Assembly: GCF_021390335.1 (NCBI RefSeq)
Contig: NZ_JAJUXK010000004.1
Span: 682,001-746,000, forward strand
Origin: Dyadobacter sp. CY343
Lineage (GTDB): Bacteria > Bacteroidota > Bacteroidia > Cytophagales > Spirosomataceae
Direction of reading: 5' to 3'
DNA: 64,000 nucleotides
This document shows, in pieces, positions 61,343 to 64,000 of this stretch. The position numbers and the translations under genes were made by a program. Numbering within the stretch: position 1 is the stretch's first letter; each line of letters begins with the position of its first letter. The notes beneath the pieces were generated by a model. It did no database searches, was not told the origin of the DNA, and worked only from the letters and a program-made list of their open reading frames with translations.

Positions 61343-62397
61343 GGTTCTTTGACGAAACCTTTTTTCAAATTCATCACAATGGAAAGTGAGCTGCTACCGA
61401 AACCGGACACATATTGCGCGCGACCGTAACTCACCTCGAACCGCTTGATCCTCAGCCACATTCCCGATGAAAAGCCCGCCAATGCGCCGCGATCGGAAAG
61501 CCGCAGTTCCTGTCTGCGCAAATGATCATAACCTAGCAGCAGCCGGAAATTATTATGAATCAGCGCCTCCGCCCCGAGCGACAAATGCCGGCCGAGCTTT
61601 TCTGCAATTCCTACCTTTCTGGGCAGCCTGTTTCCATTGATATCGTAGGTAAAAAATAAGGCGGGATCATTGTAAACCATGTCAAACCTGTTAAGGTGAT
61701 GTGCAGTCACTGTCACTCTAACTGGCATATATTCAGGCTTAAAAGTAATTCCGGCACGAATATCCAGCGGCAAAACGGGAGTAGTGGCACCATTAAAATT
61801 CTGTTTCAAAAACCCCATATTTTTTACCACAAACCCAACCGAAAAGTCCTCCCTCGGATGTTTAAAAATTGCTCCCCAGTCGAATGCAAGTCCGTAAGTC
61901 TGGTAAGCTTCCACAGAAGCGCCTACAAACTTTATACTTCCTCCGACAGTAAACGCGCCCAAAGAATGCCCGTATCCGGCAGATAACCCGTAATCGGCCG
62001 CCCGGAATTCGCCGATCACATTCCCAATGTCGTCGGTTTCCTGCATGGTACCGTAATTGAGATATTGCAGCCCGACTGCCCAGACGCCCGGTTGCTTGCC
62101 TGCTTTTCCCGCGTACGCCAGATTCAGGAATTTGGTATCTGCCAGATAAGGCATCAGGTTTACGGACGCATTATCGGTTTTGGTGGAATCCAGTAAAGAC
62201 GGATTTTGAAGAAATAGTGCAGGATCGTTGCCAGAGGCTGTCAAATGGTGGGTACCCAGCGCTGTGCTTTTCGCCTGCGTTGGTAAAACGAGGAAGTCGA
62301 GCTTGCTTTTTCCGCCTGTCTGCTGGGCAAATGCAGCATTGGTCAGCATAGCCAGTATGAATGCCAACAGGTGAGCCCGCCGCCCGAACACCCTCAT
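61336..62397 (-). CDS. porQ: Type IX secretion system protein PorQ
   Basis: PorQ is an outer-membrane beta-barrel of the T9SS attachment complex with PorU, PorV and PorZ. The 353-residue product (from ATG 62397) has a signal peptide (LLAFILAMLTNAAFAQ), then LDFLVLPTQAKSTALGTHHLTASGNDPALFLQNPSLLDS, which matches the PorV/PorQ-type N-terminus, and beta-strand-rich repeats ending in SLSIVMNLKKGF. It is far from the gldKLMN cluster, as usual for PorQ. Confidence 0.9.
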   Translation of the reverse strand: MRVFGRRAHLLAFILAMLTNAAFAQQTGGKSKLDFLVLPTQAKSTALGTHHLTASGNDPALFLQNPSLLDSTKTDNASVNLMPYLADTKFLNLAYAGKAGKQPGVWAVGLQYLNYGTMQETDDIGNVIGEFRAADYGLSAGYGHSLGAFTVGGSIKFVGASVEAYQTYGLAFDWGAIFKHPREDFSVGFVVKNMGFLKQNFNGATTPVLPLDIRAGITFKPEYMPVRVTVTAHHLNRFDMVYNDPALFFTYDINGNRLPRKVGIAEKLGRHLSLGAEALIHNNFRLLLGYDHLRRQELRLSDRGALAGFSSGMWLRIKRFEVSYGRAQYVSGFGSSSLSIVMNLKKGFVKEPY

Positions 62398-62454
62398 AAG
62401 TATCGATATTTCCCGAATCAGTAAAATGCCGCTATATTTATAATCCGTTGAAAA

Positions 62455-62462
62455 CAAATGTA
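62455..62462 (-). promoter_or_regulatory. Predicted -7 promoter box for porQ
   Basis: On the minus strand TACATTTG matches TAnnTTTG, 57 bp before the porQ ATG at 62397. Confidence 0.5.
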
Positions 62463-62481
62463 ACCATATCGCCTGTATTAC

Positions 62482-64000
62482 ATGAAATCCGAATCCGCTT
62501 CCATCTCCAAAAAAGAATTTTTAGATAAAAAAAATGCTGAGGCTGAGCTCGGAGGTGGTGAAAAAAGGATTGAGGCGCAGCATAAAAAGGGAAAATTGAC
62601 AGCCCGCGAGCGGATTTCAGTATTGGTTGACGAAGGTACTTTTGAAGAAATAGGCAGGTTCGTCACGCACCGCAGCAGTGATTTCGGGCTGGATAAAGAG
62701 CATTATCTGGGCGACGGCGTAGTTACGGGTTACGGGAAAGTTAATAATCGCCTTATCTACGTTTTCGCGCAGGATTTCACCGTTTTCGGTGGCTCACTTT
62801 CAGAAACGCACGCCGAGAAGATCTGCAAACTGATGGATCTTGCCATGAAAAATGGCGCTCCTATTATCGGATTGAATGATTCGGGCGGGGCGCGCATTCA
62901 GGAAGGCGTGCTTTCACTGGCGGGTTATGCTGATATTTTTTATAAAAACACCCTTGCTTCCGGGGTAATCCCGCAAATCTCGGCTGTAATGGGTCCCTGC
63001 GCCGGCGGGGCAGTATATTCTCCTGCTATCACAGATTTTATTTTGATGGTGGAAAATACGAGTTACATGTTTGTAACCGGGCCGAATGTCGTCAAAACCG
63101 TCACGCACGAAGAAGTAACTTCCGAAGAACTGGGTGGCGCGATGACGCACGCATCCAAATCCGGGGTAACGCATTTTGTAGCTCCTAATGAAGTCGAATG
63201 CCTTCTTTCGATCAAGAAATTACTCAGCTATATTCCTCAGAACTGCGAAGATGAAGCGCCGAGAGTACCTTACTCCCCGACAAACGAGCTGCGACCAGCA
63301 TTGAATACCATTATCCCGCCCAGCTCCAACCAGCCTTACGAAATGCGCGAGGTGATCACGGAACTCACGGACGAAGGCAGTTTCCATGAAGTTCACACGC
63401 ATTTTGCAGAGAATATTGTAGTCGGTTTTGCTAGACTTGCGGGGAGAAGTATTGGTATTGTGGCGAACCAGCCGGCTGTACTTGCAGGCGTACTCGACAT
63501 TCACGCGAGTCAGAAAGCGGCACGGTTTGTTCGGTTTTGTGATAGTTTTAATATCCCCCTATTGGTTCTCGAAGATGTACCTGGTTTCCTGCCCGGCACC
63601 GATCAGGAATGGAACGCGATCATTACCAACGGCGCGAAACTGCTTTATGCATTCTGCGAAGCGACCGTGCCGCGCATTACAGTGATCACCCGAAAAGCGT
63701 ACGGCGGCGCGTACGATGTGATGAACTCCAAGCATATCGGCGCTGACATGAACTACGCCTGGCCGAGTGCGGAGATTGCGGTAATGGGAGCCAGCGGCGC
63801 GGCGGAAATTATCTTCAAACGCGATATTGCCCAGGCTGAAAACCCGCAGGAAAAGTTGCAGGAAAAGGTCGCCGAATACACTGAAAAATTCGCAAACCCT
63901 TATCTGGCAGCCAACAGAGGCTATATTGACGAAGTAATTTATCCGGAACAAACCCGTCAAAAACTGATCGCAGCCTTTGAAATGCTCGAAAACAAAGTGG
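62482..64000 (+). CDS. Acyl-CoA (propionyl-CoA) carboxylase carboxyltransferase subunit, 3' end cut
   Basis: The reading frame from ATG 62482 stays open to the right edge (506 codons), about ten short of a typical 515-520-residue product. It has [32 protein letters not shown], the crotonase-like core with oxyanion-hole glycines ([29 protein letters not shown]) and [39 protein letters not shown]. The carboxyltransferase moves CO2 from biotin to propionyl- or acetyl-CoA; the biotin-carboxylase subunit is not in the window. It is divergent from porQ. Confidence 0.95.
   Translation, partial: MKSESASISKKEFLDKKNAEAELGGGEKRIEAQHKKGKLTARERISVLVDEGTFEEIGRFVTHRSSDFGLDKEHYLGDGVVTGYGKVNNRLIYVFAQDFTVFGGSLSETHAEKICKLMDLAMKNGAPIIGLNDSGGARIQEGVLSLAGYADIFYKNTLASGVIPQISAVMGPCAGGAVYSPAITDFILMVENTSYMFVTGPNVVKTVTHEEVTSEELGGAMTHASKSGVTHFVAPNEVECLLSIKKLLSYIPQNCEDEAPRVPYSPTNELRPALNTIIPPSSNQPYEMREVITELTDEGSFHEVHTHFAENIVVGFARLAGRSIGIVANQPAVLAGVLDIHASQKAARFVRFCDSFNIPLLVLEDVPGFLPGTDQEWNAIITNGAKLLYAFCEATVPRITVITRKAYGGAYDVMNSKHIGADMNYAWPSAEIAVMGASGAAEIIFKRDIAQAENPQEKLQEKVAEYTEKFANPYLAANRGYIDEVIYPEQTRQKLIAAFEMLENKV

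Noticed and set aside
1..64000. Search for rRNA, tRNA, CRISPR arrays, insertion sequences, phage or restriction genes
   Set aside because: None was seen by eye: no transposase or integrase motifs, no regularly spaced longer repeats other than those listed, and no rRNA or tRNA-like cloverleaf was noticed. A tRNA scan would be needed to exclude a missed tRNA.

Overview
The window is chromosomal DNA from a member of the Bacteroidota, most likely the order Cytophagales and probably a Dyadobacter-like bacterium; the genus is inferred from overall protein character, without a database search. The evidence for Bacteroidota is direct: a gldKLMN motor cluster, PorP/SprF-like and PorQ-like proteins, a protein with a type IX secretion (T9SS) C-terminal sorting domain, bipartite transketolase, and repeated matches to the Bacteroidota -7 promoter box TAnnTTTG. 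No rRNA, tRNA, CRISPR array, insertion sequence or prophage was seen. Both edges cut genes: a sodium:solute symporter on the left and an acyl-CoA carboxylase carboxyltransferase on the right.

Layout. 1-6.7 kb is housekeeping: symporter, clpS, recR, exported superoxide dismutase, TPR protein, TlpA-like thioredoxin, azurin, sucD. 6.7-15 kb is the T9SS/gliding locus: DUF4271 protein, HemD-like protein, PorP/SprF-like protein, then gldK, gldL, gldM and gldN. 15-22 kb holds a collagen-like lipoprotein, miaA, a rhodanese, a T9SS cargo protein overlapping a PASTA protein, ribE, hisB and a 36-residue membrane microprotein. 22-33 kb holds a carbonic anhydrase/SulP pair, an ECF sigma module with a Spy-like periplasmic protein, split transketolase, bcp, an M23 peptidase, an FAH-family enzyme, an NlpC/P60 lipoprotein and a HAD phosphatase.

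33-44 kb holds a sigma-like/anti-sigma-like pair, a heptad-repeat coiled-coil protein, ispF, an amidohydrolase, two convergent M16 peptidases, a glycosyltransferase, two TPR proteins and an SDR. 44.3-45.9 kb is a small AT-rich accessory pocket with a lipoprotein, a small Cys-containing secreted protein, a 52-residue helix-turn-helix protein and four 10-bp-phased TGTCCA repeats upstream of a predicted promoter. 46-64 kb holds metG, hsp20, a SelW-like protein, a four-gene operon ending in a two-component system, a DJ-1 homologue lacking its cysteine, rfbC, pyrF, lysA, clpB, a second DJ-1 protein, a tandem ABC ATPase with a degenerate first half, porQ and the carboxyltransferase.

The clearest functional theme is T9SS: motor (GldL/GldM), outer-membrane lipoprotein ring (GldK/GldN), PorP/SprF-like and PorQ barrels, and at least one cargo. 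The most promising less-described signals are the TGTCCA array with its neighbouring mini-HTH gene, the four-gene operon at 49.96-52.6 kb, the ECF/Spy-like module at 24.8-26.3 kb, and a 15-bp element shared by the hsp20/SelW and clpB intergenic regions. All functional calls come from reading motifs.
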